Assembly: GCA_029876055.1 (NCBI GenBank)
Contig: CM056876.1
Coordinates: 4,340,001 to 4,404,000 of the forward strand
DNA: 64,000 nucleotides
Source of the DNA: Madurella fahalii
Taxonomy: Eukaryota > Ascomycota > Sordariomycetes > Sordariales
Direction of reading: 5' to 3'
This document shows, piece by piece, positions 31,201 through 43,020 of this stretch. Positions within the stretch are counted from its first letter, which is position 1; each line of letters opens with the position of its first letter. Position numbers and translations under genes: made by a program. The notes beneath the pieces are model-generated. The model did no database searches. It was given only the letters and a program-made list of their open reading frames with translations, and was not told the DNA's origin.

Positions 31201-34046
31201 CTACTCGTCGCGGTACATGACACCAGCGCTGCCGCCGCCGCCACCACCACCACCACCTACATCTCGGCTAGCACTAGTAACCAACCCGGACGGCGAAGAA
31301 ACAGAAGAACTCTCCTCCCTCCGCGCCCTCAGCCTCCGCCCAATATCCACCGCCGCCGCCGCCGCCCGTCGGCCCCAGCTCGGGTTACTCAGACTGGGGT
31401 GTCGGAGTCTGAGGCTTGCGCTGCTTGCGCCCGCAGCATGGCCCGTCATGGCGCAGGCTGGATTCGCAAGCGCCGCGCGGGCGCAGGCGGGGGTCGGCGT
31501 GAGGATGGGGCTGGCAGGGGAGGGTTTCTTGCTCGGCTCAACGGCGGGCTTGTTCTTGTAGCTGTTGTTATTGTTGCTGCTGAAGGAGCCTGAGTAGCGG
31601 AGGCGTAGGCGCCTGGTCTGCGGGGTTTGCAGAGCGTCGGTCTGGGTCGTGGAGAGATGCGGCTGCTCTCGGGCTGTTCTTGTCGGGGAGAGGTAGGGGT
31701 CGGCTGCGGTAATGCTACTGCGAGCCTCCCGTCGGGTTTGTTGGCCGGGTGTGCTGTAGTTTGTATTGGTGGTGATGGTGCGATCTGAACTTGCATTGGT
31801 GGGATAGAATTGCGCCACCTGGGTGTCCGCCGTCTTGTTAATTATCCAGGAGGGTGGACATGATGCTTTTATGGATGCTGCGAGAGCTAGCTGCTTATCC
31901 TGACTGTCATTGAACTTTGGGGCTTTCCTGAGCCTACCTCTGATGGCGTGTGCTGGTGCCTCTTGCAGATTGGGAGAAGCTCGATCCGACTTGTTGAATT
32001 CCCAAAGACTGTGCAAGTTACTGCACTCGAATACGGGAATCCCGTACTTGTCAGATTCCTTTGGGATCTGGCTTGCCTTGGTCTCCGAAATTCTGCGTTT
32101 CCTACGGTCACCGAGGGATAGCTGCCGTAAAATCCGGACCCCACGCCTTGGAGCTGAAGGCCGTCCCGCCCTACCCAATTCCGACGAGAACCTTGCCAAT
32201 CTTGACCCGTACGACTCGGGTCTGCCACTCGCTTCGCTACTCGTGGAGCGGCTCAGACGTTCGAACCAGCTGATACTCTCCTTCACTGGTGAGCCGCTCG
32301 CCATTCCGTCAGATTTGTTCTGTTCAGCAGCTGGTGGACTTTCTACAGGACCATCATGGCGGCCGTTACAGACCGGAGCAGCCTGGCCTAGTACGTGTCG
32401 GGGATCATTTGCCGCGCTGGGGCGAGTAAACAATCGGCCCCAAGAAGAACTTCGGCTGGAGCCACTTTGCTTGCCAGCTGTAACCGTGGTGGAGACGAGA
32501 ATGGTGTGGCTGGGGCTTGACTTAACACCAGCTACGCTCCGGTGGGATTTCCATTTCTGTAGAAATCCAGGCCGTGTCATGCCGTAGTTGTTTTTATCCG
32601 GACTTCTGAGACCACCATGAGCTGGCTTATTGGTCGGCACCTCCCGTGGGGGACTATCGCACAGCGCATCGTGCGTGGTACAGGCATTTGCTGGGAGTGT
32701 TTTTAACAGCAGCAATGAGCGCGCATGGCTTGAGCAGGATCCGTACACTTTAGGGGGCGACGAGGTTGGAACGCTTTCCTTTATTCCTGCCTCCCTTTTC
32801 CCATTCAGTCCATTGTAGGATTTGTCCAGCGTTCCACATCGCGGGGTCGTAGAACCACCGTCAGCCACCGAAGTCGGTTGAGCTGCGGCCGCAGTTGTGT
32901 TGCATGCGTCGGAGCTCTCTGGTTGGCAATCTGATTTGGCCTTGTTATCCGTACCATATCGTCCCACGATACCGATCGTAGTAGGGAAACCGCCCTTGGG
33001 TGTGTTCGGAACTGAGGCGCTCGCAATGGTCTTATTGGCATTTGACAGCGATCCACGCTCAAATGCTATGCGCAAATCCGCCACACTACAATTCTTGCGA
33101 TGTGGCGTATTGATTCTGGCAAACTCGAGAGAAGGTCGATCGTATTGCGCGGGCGGGCCGGGTTCCCTTAGGTTTTTGAGCCGCACCATTGCATTTCCGT
33201 TAGCAGATGGATATGAGGTGTCGTCATTTTCGGACACGGTATGCTGTTGCGAGAAAGCGTCGGGACCAAACAGCAATGGGCCGTCGCACACGGCGACAGT
33301 TTTGGAAGACCGGACAGTGGCGTGGGTAACAATAGGTGCTGCAAACGGTTCGTTACCTTGGCCAGTCAGCGGCGACTTCCAAAAGTTGCGATTGACTCTG
33401 GGGAAGTGCCAATGAATGACCACTCACCAAGTTGTTCATATATCCTCCTCTTCTCAGCAACGGTCCTCGGATCCCAACCCTTCCTGTCTTCGACCCCAAA
33501 TCCGCCTGGTCTTGCAGGAAGGTTATTCTCGTGCTGTCCCCGGTGAGCGGAGGAGCGGCGTTGAGAGTTCTTCAGAGACTCCTAGTCATCAGCATCATTC
33601 CTCTCATTGTGCCTCTCCACCAACGAGTCTGCGACTTGGGGGGCTGAAACACGGCGCGCATTGGCAGCTGGCTGGAGAGTTGATTCGGCGTTGCTAATAG
33701 CATCCAGCATCTCGAATTTGGAAACAAGGCCGGCGAGGCTGCGTGCCCTCTTTTGAAGGGGTGACGTCTGGTCTTGCCGAGAACGCATCTTTAGGCTTCG
33801 GTGGGTGTCTTGCTGATGAACTGACCGTGTCGGCGTTTCCTGGAACAACTCTTGTGTGTCGCCACCGCTTGAATTACCGATCGATTGACTCTTCCGTGTT
33901 AGTCTTAGAGGCGCCGGCTTCAAGTACGCAACTGAGAAGTCCCGACTGGGGTGGGATTCTGGCTGTTCCATATCAACCGTCCTCGGTGTGGTGTCGTTGC
34001 GGGCATTGGGTCCAGTGGTGCAAGATTGGGAAATGAAGAATAGCAT
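31201..34046 (-). CDS. Large Ser-rich orphan protein
   Basis: The best model is complement(31201..33338, 33428..33581, 33636..34046), about 900 residues. Intron 33339-33427 is strong: GTGAGT donor, CGCTGAC branch, TTTGCAG acceptor. Intron 33582-33635 is needed to bypass an in-frame TAG (donor GTCGCA is weak, acceptor ACTAG). The start is the ATG at 34046, or MEQPES about 75 bases further in. The protein is Ser/Pro/Arg-rich and mostly disordered. More ordered islands are GWDPRTVAEKRRIYEQL near the exon 2/3 joint, WFERLSRSTSSE and GVRILRQLSLGDRRKRRIS. The tail has a Gly run before YRDE. I recognise no domain. It could be a phosphorylated scaffold, but nothing in the sequence proves this. Confidence 0.6.
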
Positions 34047-34614
34047 TGGAATGATGGAAATGCGGTGTGGGGAGGGAAGGGGCCAAACCTGAAAGCGCCT
34101 GCAACATTAGACCAGTTCAATCCTCAGAATTCCAGCGTTAACCTGTCGACGGTGGCAGGGCCGACCGGTGTTTCCCCTCTTCTGCCAGCTTGATGGCAAC
34201 AGCAAAAGGCAACAGATGGAGGAGAGATAGCGATTAGTGCATCTAGAAATCGCACTGGATCCTTAACCTGCGGCCTGGGCAACTGCATTGTTACTCCTTC
34301 TCCGATTCTGCCAAACAAAGAAGAAAAATCCCGTCGCGATGAAAGCGGTAGCAAATACTGCCCAAGAGTGCTGCCGCGCAAGCAAGAGCGCGCAGGATAA
34401 AGTAAGGTAAGGTAATTAATTACAATGCGCCAATCCATACCATGGCGACGAATTTGTATTATGCATAGTTATCACCGGTCGAAAACGAACCCGCGACCAG
34501 ATCAACCACGCATACTCACAGACGAAGGAAACCGGCCTGCATGCAATCTGAACGGCCCTCCTCCCTTCAAATCATCTCCTTCCCGTTGACAGCGTAAAGA
34601 AGAGCCGACTCCCT
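34047..34614. other. Intergenic
   Basis: About 570 bases with AGGTAAGGTAATTAATTA words near 34403. No gene is seen. Confidence 0.5.
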
Positions 34615-36007
34615 CTAAGAGCCGCCCCTTCCGTTCTCGTCCACCGGCAATCTCTCCTCCCCCTGCTCAATCCCGATATCCACCCTCACGCCGTTCTCCA
34701 GATCGTCCCGGTCAATCCTTGCCAGCTCCCTGTCCACCTCATCGCCCCGCTGGAACCTCGCCTTCTCATGCGCCAGCGCATCGCGCTCCCGCGAGGCAGC
34801 GGCCACCCGCGAGGTGACCACCGCGCCGCCGACGCCGCGGTAAAGCCCCGCTCCACCGCTCCCGTTCCCGCTCCCGCCACCGTTGCTGTGCGCGCTCATC
34901 AGCAGCGGCCGCCTGGCGGTGGCGCTGCTCGTGCCGGACGCCGAGGTCAGAGGGGAGCCGTAGCCCGCACAGCCGTCGGCGGCGGCGGTGGCGTGGCTGC
35001 CGGCGTCGGGGGAGGTGGTGGCGCCGAACCAGGCCGGGTTGGCGAGGCGCTGCGCGACGAGGGTGCCGAGCGGCAGGACCACGATGACGGATGTCTGGGT
35101 CAGCGAGGCGGACTCGAAGCCGCGGAAGTTGCTGAACTCGAGGGCGGCGAAGACGACTGGAGGTGCGGTACGTCAGCATGGGATTGGGGAGGAGAGGGGA
35201 GGGTTAGGGGAGGGGAGCGGGGTGCAGGGCAGCCCTACCCGGCACAAACATCAGGATGCCGTTCGTGATGACCAGCACGTCAATGGCCTTGAGACCCTTG
35301 AGCGACGGGAGCACGCTGCGGTTCTGCCACATGTGTATCACCAGCCGGACGTTGAAGAGGAAGCAGAACCAGGAGATGGAGGCGGTGATCAGCCCCAGGT
35401 ACGCCTGGCGGACCCAGATGGTGCGCGTGGGGTCCAGGAGAAACAGGATGGCGCGGGTCTGGATGATGGTGACGGCGAAGTTGAACGCGATGGTGGCGAG
35501 GACCAAGGCGAGCGAGACGGCGGTCGCCGGGAGCTTGTACAGCGGCCGCCACAGCTGCAGCATGGACCAGGCCTGCACGAACAGCGCCGCTTCGATGAGG
35601 ATGGTGACGGGGATGCTGAGCACCGTGGCCGTCGCGCTCACGTTGTAAGCGTACCGCGGGATGAACCGGAGGTCGCCTGACACGATGCTGTAGATGTTGA
35701 GCCACGGCGTCGTGAAGTACACGGCGAGGAGGATCATCCGGATCAGGTTCAACGTGAGCGCCGCGATGGCGATGATGGTGGGAAGCCGCTTGAACCGGGC
35801 CCTCGGCGTCATGAGGAGGACAATGACCAGCATCATGAAGGAGGCGCCGATTTGGCTTCCGTAGAGAATGGACAGGGAAGCGGCATCTCTGTAAAGTGCC
35901 GAGATTCGCGTAGGTGTAACGGGAATTCGCGTCTCTCCATCCGGGCCTAGGATGAAGAAAACCTGGTTGAGAGGGTCAAAGGAGCCTGAGGTGCTGTTGG
36001 ATGCCAT
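34615..36007 (-). CDS. pre-2: Ste2-type alpha-pheromone receptor (PRE-2)
   Basis: The model is complement(34615..35156, 35239..36007), 436 residues. One 82-base intron (GTAGGG...CTCCAG) joins ILMFVP to VVFAALEF. The protein is a class D GPCR with seven hydrophobic helices between residues about 48 and 300. Ste2 landmarks are the N-terminus FDPLNQVFFILGPDG, TM1 GSQIGASFMMLVIVLLMTP, TM2 NLIRMILLAVYF, and TM6-7 around VLVITNGILMF and TSVIVVLPLGTLVAQRL; the LPLG motif is the conserved end of TM7. An N-glycosylation site (NST) lies at residue 4. The C-tail is Ser/Gly-rich. It senses the peptide pheromone of the opposite mating type and signals through a G protein to the MAP-kinase cascade. Tail residues REKARF-like charged stretches may mediate endocytosis, by analogy only. 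Confidence 0.92.
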
Positions 36008-38494
36008 CTTAATGGTCGGGGAGAGGAAAGGGGGACACGGATTGATAGGGCGACCGAGATGGGCGCCCGTCTGTTGTTGTCTTTTTTGATGGGAGTTGGC
36101 CCCCTGAGTGCAGCCCAGACTAAGCAGATGATCGGGGTGAAGCAGGTTATGTATCTCGCGAAGGCAGAGTGGGACTTGAGAAGCAGGTAGTAAGTGCAGC
36201 CATTGGGAGGATAACCGAAGGATCTAGCATTAGGACTGGTCGTTCTAGGTACGGGCGGGCCTGTTTGAAAAGCGACTCCCGATTCTGATACTCAAAGAAC
36301 AATCCTAAGGAGGGGAGGAGGCGGCCATACCCCTCACTGCTTCTCACCTCCGGCTGAGTAGCTTCAAAGGACAGTACACTCTGAGAATATGTGACATTTT
36401 AAAGGACAATGAGATGGGTCAGTTCTGGACCATTGAAGTGACCCAGTGCCGTCCGCAATAGTCTGTTTTCTTAGGATTGTTCCACCCGCACCCTTAGTAT
36501 TGTTGCCGAATTTGGCCCACAATTAGCCTCGTTCGCGACACTTCGCAAGCAGACAGGTCGACGCCGCTTATATACACGAAGTTCGTTTCTTTGCGTTCAA
36601 ATTGGAGAGGAACGGGTAAAGAAAAAAGGGAGGAACACAAAAAAAAAAAAAAAAAAAAAGACGGATTCGGGAAAAGAAGGCTTGCAAGGTGTCCGACTCG
36701 TGCATATTAACGAAACGTTGAAAAGCCCGAGGCGCCTTCGTTTTGGCCCAGCCCAGGATCTTGGACTTACCTATTCCCTCCGGAGTGACTGAAACGCCAC
36801 GTCGCAATTTCTTTTCCCCATCATTATTTGGAAAAGTCAGAGTGCTTGTGCGCGCCTCGGGGTGCTCAGTATGTGAGAGAACGTAATTACCGGTCGAGAT
36901 GCCGTTTCCGCTTCCAGCGACAGGCAACGAATTTCGGCATCTCGCAACACGCGAACCTTACATTCGGGTGACTGGATGGCTTGTCAAACGACGTCTAAGA
37001 TTAAGACGGGTCCGGGAGCCGTTCAGCCCTCGCCATCGTAAGGAAGTACTTGACTAGTCCCTTGTCATCTTTCGGATCTCCGTGGAGACAAGACAACTCG
37101 GGGACCTGCCAGCTCTCTCAATTCTTGCGCCTGTTGGGGATGCCGTTAAATCGGAAAGCAGTCTGGCACATGGCCCATGCAAGAGAGTTTTGTCCACCAA
37201 AGCAGAGGGCGCATGCAGCTCCTGCATGCACATATAGAGCGAGAATGACAAGATCACGCCCTTCATCACACCGCTCCCAAGGTGCCAGCCTCTCTCGCCT
37301 TGTTCGTTGATATGGCCTGCGAGTCCATCGCCCTCTGATGCTTTGCACTGTGCGATGGTCGATCAACACCCAACAAGCCCAATAAGTGGCATATGGCTTG
37401 TCAGAGTCGGTGAGCCAACCTGGGCCCTGGAAGCCAAGTGACCGGATTCCCAGGCTAAATATTTTACGCAGAAGATGATTTTTGAGCTCGCTCAGCTGCG
37501 GACTTGCAGGCCGAGGCTCAAGCCCCAAACGTGGCATGATTACACAGTCGCAGCAGAGCAAACCAGAGCCGGACCGGTGGGCCCAAGCAAGAATGCTTCG
37601 CGGTCGCCTCATGATAAAATTGCAGCAGCTCGGTCGAGCGAGTATCGCGGAAGGGACTAAAGGCCGTAGAAGTTATGGGATGTCAATGATGCATGGAGGA
37701 CAATGGATGAGGAGTATTTCCGACGGGATAAGAGCAGGAAGAAGTTGAAGATTCCATATATGGTGTTGTGCCTATGGTAGAGCATGGGCGGCTAGAAACT
37801 AAAAACCTAGTACGTACGTCAAGTACAGTAATTAATGCTCTGTGCATCCAAGGTACAGGACCTACCTACTCTATTGTACCTGTAGTTCCGTGTATTTTGA
37901 GGCCAAGCAACACTTGTGGAGCCCCACAAGCCGAGTTCGAGATTTTCCCACGTTTTGGACTTTTGGTGCGTTCTCGATCTTTGCCTTGCGGATGCGGCTA
38001 GCTGAACCGGATGTCTAGAACCAAATAGCAGCAATAGGTAAGTTTTCCATACAGTGGGCGGCATGATCGCGTGACCACCCAAGAAATGCTGCAACGGTAC
38101 CCGCCGATGGGCGAGAACGGGTAATTAAGCGTGATTGCTCGAAGCTGTTAAAATGCTGTGTCGGCAGGCATGAATGGGAATTCTATGGAGTCACACACCC
38201 CGACGAGTACTTGGCTCACGCATAGCTAGACTGTGTCAAATTATTGAAGGCATTCGGACGGGGTAAGTATTAAATTTCCACAACTCGCCAAGGGCACGAA
38301 TTCTTGAAACCTTACAAGAGCATCATGACTCCACATTTCCGAAATCGCTCGAGCGCCGGCGGGGTGAGCTGTGCCCTCCTGCAACCATCCTATATAGCGA
38401 TCCGGGACTAAATCCGTAAGATCCCCCAAACCCTTGGTTCCGCGTACTTCGTAGTTATTTATCCTTTGATTGACTTGCTCTGAGAAAAGAAAGA
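36008..38494. other. Intergenic, 2.5 kb, with poly(A) tract
   Basis: No convincing gene on either strand. It holds an A-tract of about 21 bases near 36638-36659 and a tandem word near 37810 (TACGTACGT). It is probably regulatory and neutral DNA between divergent pre-2 and nit2. Confidence 0.5.
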
Positions 38495-39682
38495 ATGGCT
38501 CTGGTCGTATGGCATCCCCCTGACCGATTCTTTTCCGCAAAATCACGTACGGTACCTTACTGACCCTCCATCCCGCAACAGGCTGTAGGCCAGTTGACCT
38601 CCACGGCCAGCATGGCCCACAACCTTGCCCAGTGCCGCCTTCTCGTGAGAAAAGCAGTCAAAGCTGGCGCAAAGGTCAGCCATGGAACTCGGGCTAGCAA
38701 TCGAGAAACTTGGTCATTGACTCGACTCCGCAGGCGTTATTTCTCCCTGAAGCGAGCGATTACATCGCGGGCTCTGGAGAGGAAACTGTCCGGCTCGTCA
38801 AGCCGGTGCATGAGAGCGAATTTGTCCAAGGACTGCGGGAAGACGCTCGGCGGGAGAAACTGCTGATCCATGTCGGTGTTCACGAGCCTGGCCTTGACAC
38901 CCACCGGGTGAAGAACACGGTACTCTGGATCAATGAGCAGGGCGAAGTCGCCCAGAGATACCAGAAGATACATCTGTTTGATGTAGATATCAAGGATGGC
39001 CCTGTTCTGAAGGAAAGCAAGTGGGTACACCCTCAGCATCTACATGACGAAACTCAAGCATAGAGGGTCCGGCCTAATCATATTTCGCCTTAGGAGCGTT
39101 GAGCCAGGAAACGAGATTCTACCCCCGTTCGACACGCCTGTAGGGAAGGTGGCTTCAACGATATGTTTCGATGTTGGTAACCGCTTCCCTCTTGTGGCCC
39201 CGGATCTGACAGGAGCTACTAGCTGCGCTTCCCTGAGATCAGTCTCGCCCTGAAGCGCCTCGGCGCCGACATCATCGCCTTTCCTTCCGCCTTCACGGTC
39301 CCAACAGGCAGGGCCCACTGGGAGGTGCTATTGAGAGCACGCGCAATCGAGACACAGTCTTATGTCGTTGCCGCCGCGCAGGTACCGCATACCGTCTGTC
39401 CGGCCTTGATGGGTCGGTTGCTAACGTTTTTGCTCCAGGCCGGGAAACACAACGAGAAGCGGGTAAGCTACGGCCACAGCATGATTATCGACCCTTGGGG
39501 GCGGGTCTTGGCCGAGCTGGGAGACACGAGCGGTGAGCCTGAAATTGCAACGGCTGAGATTGATCACGACCTCTTGCGCAAGGTTAGAATGGAGATGCCT
39601 CTCAATAGACGAACGTGAGTAGCGCTAAATTGCTATGTGTCCGGTCTGACTTTCTTGCAGGGACATATATCCAGAGATTTAG
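38495..39682 (+). CDS. NIT2: Nit2-type carbon-nitrogen hydrolase (deaminated glutathione amidase)
   Basis: Seven exons: join(38495..38506, 38582..38674, 38734..39020, 39094..39172, 39223..39381, 39439..39614, 39661..39682), 275 residues, all phases consistent. The first exon codes only MALV and the last TDIYPEI. The nitrilase-fold triad is complete: Glu in ALFLPEASDYI, Lys in RYQKIHLFDVD and Cys in STICFDLRFPEISL. The stretches GPVLKESKSVEPG and GHSMIIDPWGRVLAELGD match yeast Nit2, which removes the amide from deaminated glutathione, a metabolite-repair reaction in cytosol and mitochondria. The fourth intron (39173-39222) has a weak donor (GTTGGT), but removing it restores the family reading exactly. 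No targeting peptide is evident. Confidence 0.9.
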
Positions 39683-40510
39683 ATGATTGCTCATTTCGCC
39701 GCTTTTTGCTCCAGGAGCTTGGCTTGTGGCGATAGGTATCAGATACTTTCCATCCTATCATCGTATCAGGAAACTTCGATTCTGTCCGGACAAGTTATGC
39801 TATTAGCACCTGCATAAGTATTACCAGCAAGCGGATACTCAACTCCCTCACATTCACATCTTTGGGCGTATGAGCCGTTCGGTACGGTTCATCCATTTGG
39901 CGTAGAGGATTCCATTCGGCGTACCACGCACACCGCAGATCACAAGTGTCCGCGAGAAGGCGCCTCGCAAGGTGCAATCACTGCAATCCACCAAAGCCCG
40001 AATCTCGGGTTGCATCCGATACCGCAGAAGTAGAATTCAGATCCATTTAGAACGTGGCAATCGGACTGGGAATGACCTAAGTTGGTTTAGGTGTTTGTGG
40101 GAGATGATTCGGAGATGGCACCTTGCTCAGCGCCCCGTGGCTTTGGGCTGAAAAACGATGGTTCGGGATCGTCCATTCGGTTTTGAGCCAAGTCAATGAA
40201 ACAGACCGGAATATCGCTATCGCGCGCTGCATAAAGAGAGAACCGGTCAAACTAGATGGTTTCGAAGCGGATTAGATGCTAGAAGTTGCGCAATGAGGTG
40301 GTTCAGAGACATATAGCAAGACCTGCCTCAATGACCACCGGGATCGAGGAGGAAGGCTCTGGACTCTCCGCCCTTTAAGCACAGACATGCGGCTGAAATA
40401 CAGATTTGCACTATTGATACCCTGCCAAGCCCAGAGGCAGCCCCTTGGGACAAGCTAGCATTTAAGCTTCGGAGTTGCCCTCAGCCGTAGTTCCCCATGA
40501 GTGAAGACGC
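39683..40510. other. Intergenic
   Basis: About 830 bases with no supported gene. Confidence 0.5.
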
Positions 40511-41509
40511 ATGCTCTTCGTAAAAATGACGATACCGCAGCTTGTTTTCTTGCTCTTCACGGCAGCGTTAGCGCTCCCGGCCTATGCCGTCGATCTAAGC
40601 GAGTGGCTAAAGAACCCCCCTTATGTCAACGGCGGGACTGCTCAAGAGCAAATCAGATGCTATGCTCTCCCGTATGGGGCCATCGGCTTCGCGAGCCATG
40701 TGCTGACCTACTTCACGGCGTTCATGCTCTCGCGCGGGCGCAACCCGATCTTCTTCTGGAAGCGCCTCAGCCACCGGCGCTTCAACCTAGCCGTGGCCGT
40801 CATCGGCTTCCTCGTGACCTTCCCGCTGACAGTCCTCACCATGGTCCGGTGCCGCAGCACCTGGGGATTCATCCTCGTGGCGGTGTGGAAGCTGGTGCTG
40901 TCCGTCACGCTGACCAGCATGACCATCCACGCGGCGCGCATGATCTACGACACTCCGAAGCCTCCCAAGACAGCCGCCGACACCACCCCCATCACGGACG
41001 AGGCCCCCCCGCCGTACATACACGCTTGGCATGGCGTCAACTTCACAGAGTACCAACGCATACAGGAAGCGGAAGCGATCACAAACCATCCTCAGTACAA
41101 ACAGCAGTTCACCCGGATCTGGTACTGGACCATCTTCTACTTCCTCGGCGCGGTCCTCGGCTTCGTCGGCATCTGCAACATCGTCTCCAAGCACCTGCCG
41201 TCCAACCAGCAGCTGCGAATCGTTACGGGTGTCTTTGGCGGGCTGGTGCTGTTCATTATGCTTTGCGTTGCGGTCCTCTGCTTTTGCGCCATGTCCGGCA
41301 AGACGGGATGCATGGGCAAGCTGGGGTTTTCGGTGCTGGTCTGCGGGGCGGTGACAGTTTTTGTGCTGACGGTGTTGTTTGCGTTCTACACCGACTGGGC
41401 CCTGGCGGCGCTGGCCGGCGGAGACCTCATAGGGAGACCGGGCGGGGAGAACGCGGCCGTTTATTGGGCCTATTTCGCGGCAAAGCGATTGCCGATGGTT
41501 AGCTTTTGA
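40511..41509 (+). CDS. Seven-helix membrane protein of unknown function
   Basis: A single exon of 332 residues. The start is the ATG at 40511; MTIPQLVF at 40526 is an equally possible start. The N-terminus is a signal sequence or first helix (PQLVFLLFTAALALPAYA). Hydrophobic segments follow near residues 55-72, 92-110, 117-138, 203-222, 238-260 and 271-297. A cytosol- or lumen-side loop of about 55 residues lies in the middle (DTPKPPKTAADTTPITDEAPPPYIHAWH). The PPPY element in that loop is a possible WW-domain/Rsp5 docking site. I do not recognise the family; it looks like one of the many fungal integral membrane proteins of unknown role. It is not a transporter with obvious signature. Confidence 0.7.
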   Translation: MLFVKMTIPQLVFLLFTAALALPAYAVDLSEWLKNPPYVNGGTAQEQIRCYALPYGAIGFASHVLTYFTAFMLSRGRNPIFFWKRLSHRRFNLAVAVIGFLVTFPLTVLTMVRCRSTWGFILVAVWKLVLSVTLTSMTIHAARMIYDTPKPPKTAADTTPITDEAPPPYIHAWHGVNFTEYQRIQEAEAITNHPQYKQQFTRIWYWTIFYFLGAVLGFVGICNIVSKHLPSNQQLRIVTGVFGGLVLFIMLCVAVLCFCAMSGKTGCMGKLGFSVLVCGAVTVFVLTVLFAFYTDWALAALAGGDLIGRPGGENAAVYWAYFAAKRLPMVSF

Positions 41510-41989
41510 TGTACGATACGGGCGTATCCATTGTACAGGGTGGGAAAGGATCGTATCGGGGAACCGTGGTGGAAGCGGAGGGGTCTCACGATCCGAGGCA
41601 GCAACTTTGTACAAATTCTACTTGTTCTAGCCAACACTTAAGAGGCGGACAGAGTTGTGACGTTCCGTCCGTAATACTATGTAACGTGTAAATAGGCACC
41701 TTTCATTGGAACAAGAGAAGACATATAGCTACTATGCCCGGACATCGATCGACTTGGAGATCCAGCACCCACACACGTGCAGCGCAAGTCTACACAGTGC
41801 GAACGCTCACTCTCCTTGCCCACTAGGATAGGAGAAATGGCCCGGAAAAAGCCTTCTCCCAGTCAATGGACAGACCCGCCCATTTCTGTTCCTACATGCC
41901 CTAACTTCTCTACATCGCATACGGACATTGGCTCATGGCAATCGACGGCTCTTGGGCAAGCCATGCAGTCAAATCCTCAATAGTATCAG
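41510..41989. other. Intergenic
   Basis: About 480 bases between the membrane-protein gene and tRNA-Leu. No gene is seen. Confidence 0.5.
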
Positions 41990-42099
41990 GGCAACTTGGC
42001 CGAGTGGTCTAAGGCGATGCACTCAAGGAAATCCTTACCCTTCAAAAGGGGAGTATTGCATTCTCGCGAGAGGCGTGAGTTCGAATCTCACAGTTGTCA
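41990..42099 (+). tRNA. tRNA-Leu(CAA) with intron
   Basis: The acceptor stem GGCAACT pairs with AGTTGTC (one G-U), with A as discriminator. The D arm is GGCC...GGC. The anticodon stem ATGCA/TGCAT encloses loop C-T-C-A-A-G, giving anticodon CAA at 42024-42026. A 28-base intron (42028-42055) sits one base after the anticodon, the canonical place. A long variable arm (CTCGCGAG) marks a type II tRNA, as expected for Leu. The T arm is GTGAG-TTCGAAT-CTCAC. Fungal tRNA-Leu(CAA) genes commonly carry this intron. Confidence 0.93.
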
Positions 42100-43020
42100 G
42101 TGGTGATACTGCGCAGGGTTTCTCTTTTGCTCTTTTGCTCCGCATCCGCGTTCTTCAACCCCAACTTGTTCCCTTTTTTGAGTCGTTCCTCTCCATATTA
42201 ATTGGCTGTCAAGCTGTGCGCAGTTATTCACCGCTCTGAGACCAAGGTGAGGTAACCTAAAGCTCTCTACTCCACATCACTATCAGCGTGCCCGATTATT
42301 TATTGACGGCCCTCAGCAACATCATGGAACAAAGAAATTTTTGCGCGGTCGCCGGTCTCTTGAATCCTTCCCCGCATTTGTTCTCTAAGCGCGCCCATCA
42401 AATAATTCCCGTTTGCCGGACCCGAGGTTCAGGATAAATTGTCCATACATTAATCTTGCGCGGCCGCTCCGGTTCTCTATATATCCCCCACTGGCCCAAA
42501 ACACCAGCTCCAATCAGAGAATGGCTTTTCCATCGCTTCCCAAGTGTAAAAATTGTCGAGTCGTGAAGCTAGTCGAGACAGAGTTCGGAGCACCTCGTGT
42601 AACAATTTCAGTTTCCTCTCTCCGGTTCCTCCTAACCAAGCAAGGACCTTTGCTTAGACCCGGTAGATGAACACGTGCATCTGGACTCTGCGTAGCAGTC
42701 GGATCCGTCTTCCGCAGGGTTACGTCCGGGGAACTGGAATGCCTTTTCTACAGCAGCACCGGCCGGATAATAACATGGCTCCTAATGTGCCATTTCCAGA
42801 AGTTTCCGGGTAAGGTTCTGGGGGGGCTGCAAATGCGCCATACAGACGACGGTGTAGCCATTCAGAGATAATCCACTTGGGCTAAGGTCCAGGCAAGTCA
42901 GTTGTGGTACCAATCCGGACCAGGAATAAGAAGGGGCGTGGTGCCCCTGAATTCTCCCCTGCGGCTCAGTCACGCCTCGACAGCAATAGACTTAGCTACT
43001 CTTGATCCCAAATTCGAAAT
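42100..43020. other. Intergenic / 5' flank of esterase gene
   Basis: A TATA-like CTATATAT near 42476 precedes a 49-codon frame at 42521, which has no recognisable features. No gene is asserted. Confidence 0.4.

Noticed and set aside
36568..36927. Minus-strand frame with a Phe run
   Set aside because: The Phe run is the translation of the poly(A) tract; the rest is featureless.
40501..41502. 333-codon frame overlapping the membrane protein
   Set aside because: His/Arg/Pro-rich out-of-frame shadow of the hydrophobic gene, without its membrane helices.
42521..42670. 49-codon frame after a TATA-like box
   Set aside because: Good ATG context but no family, splice or composition support; lies in the esterase 5' flank.
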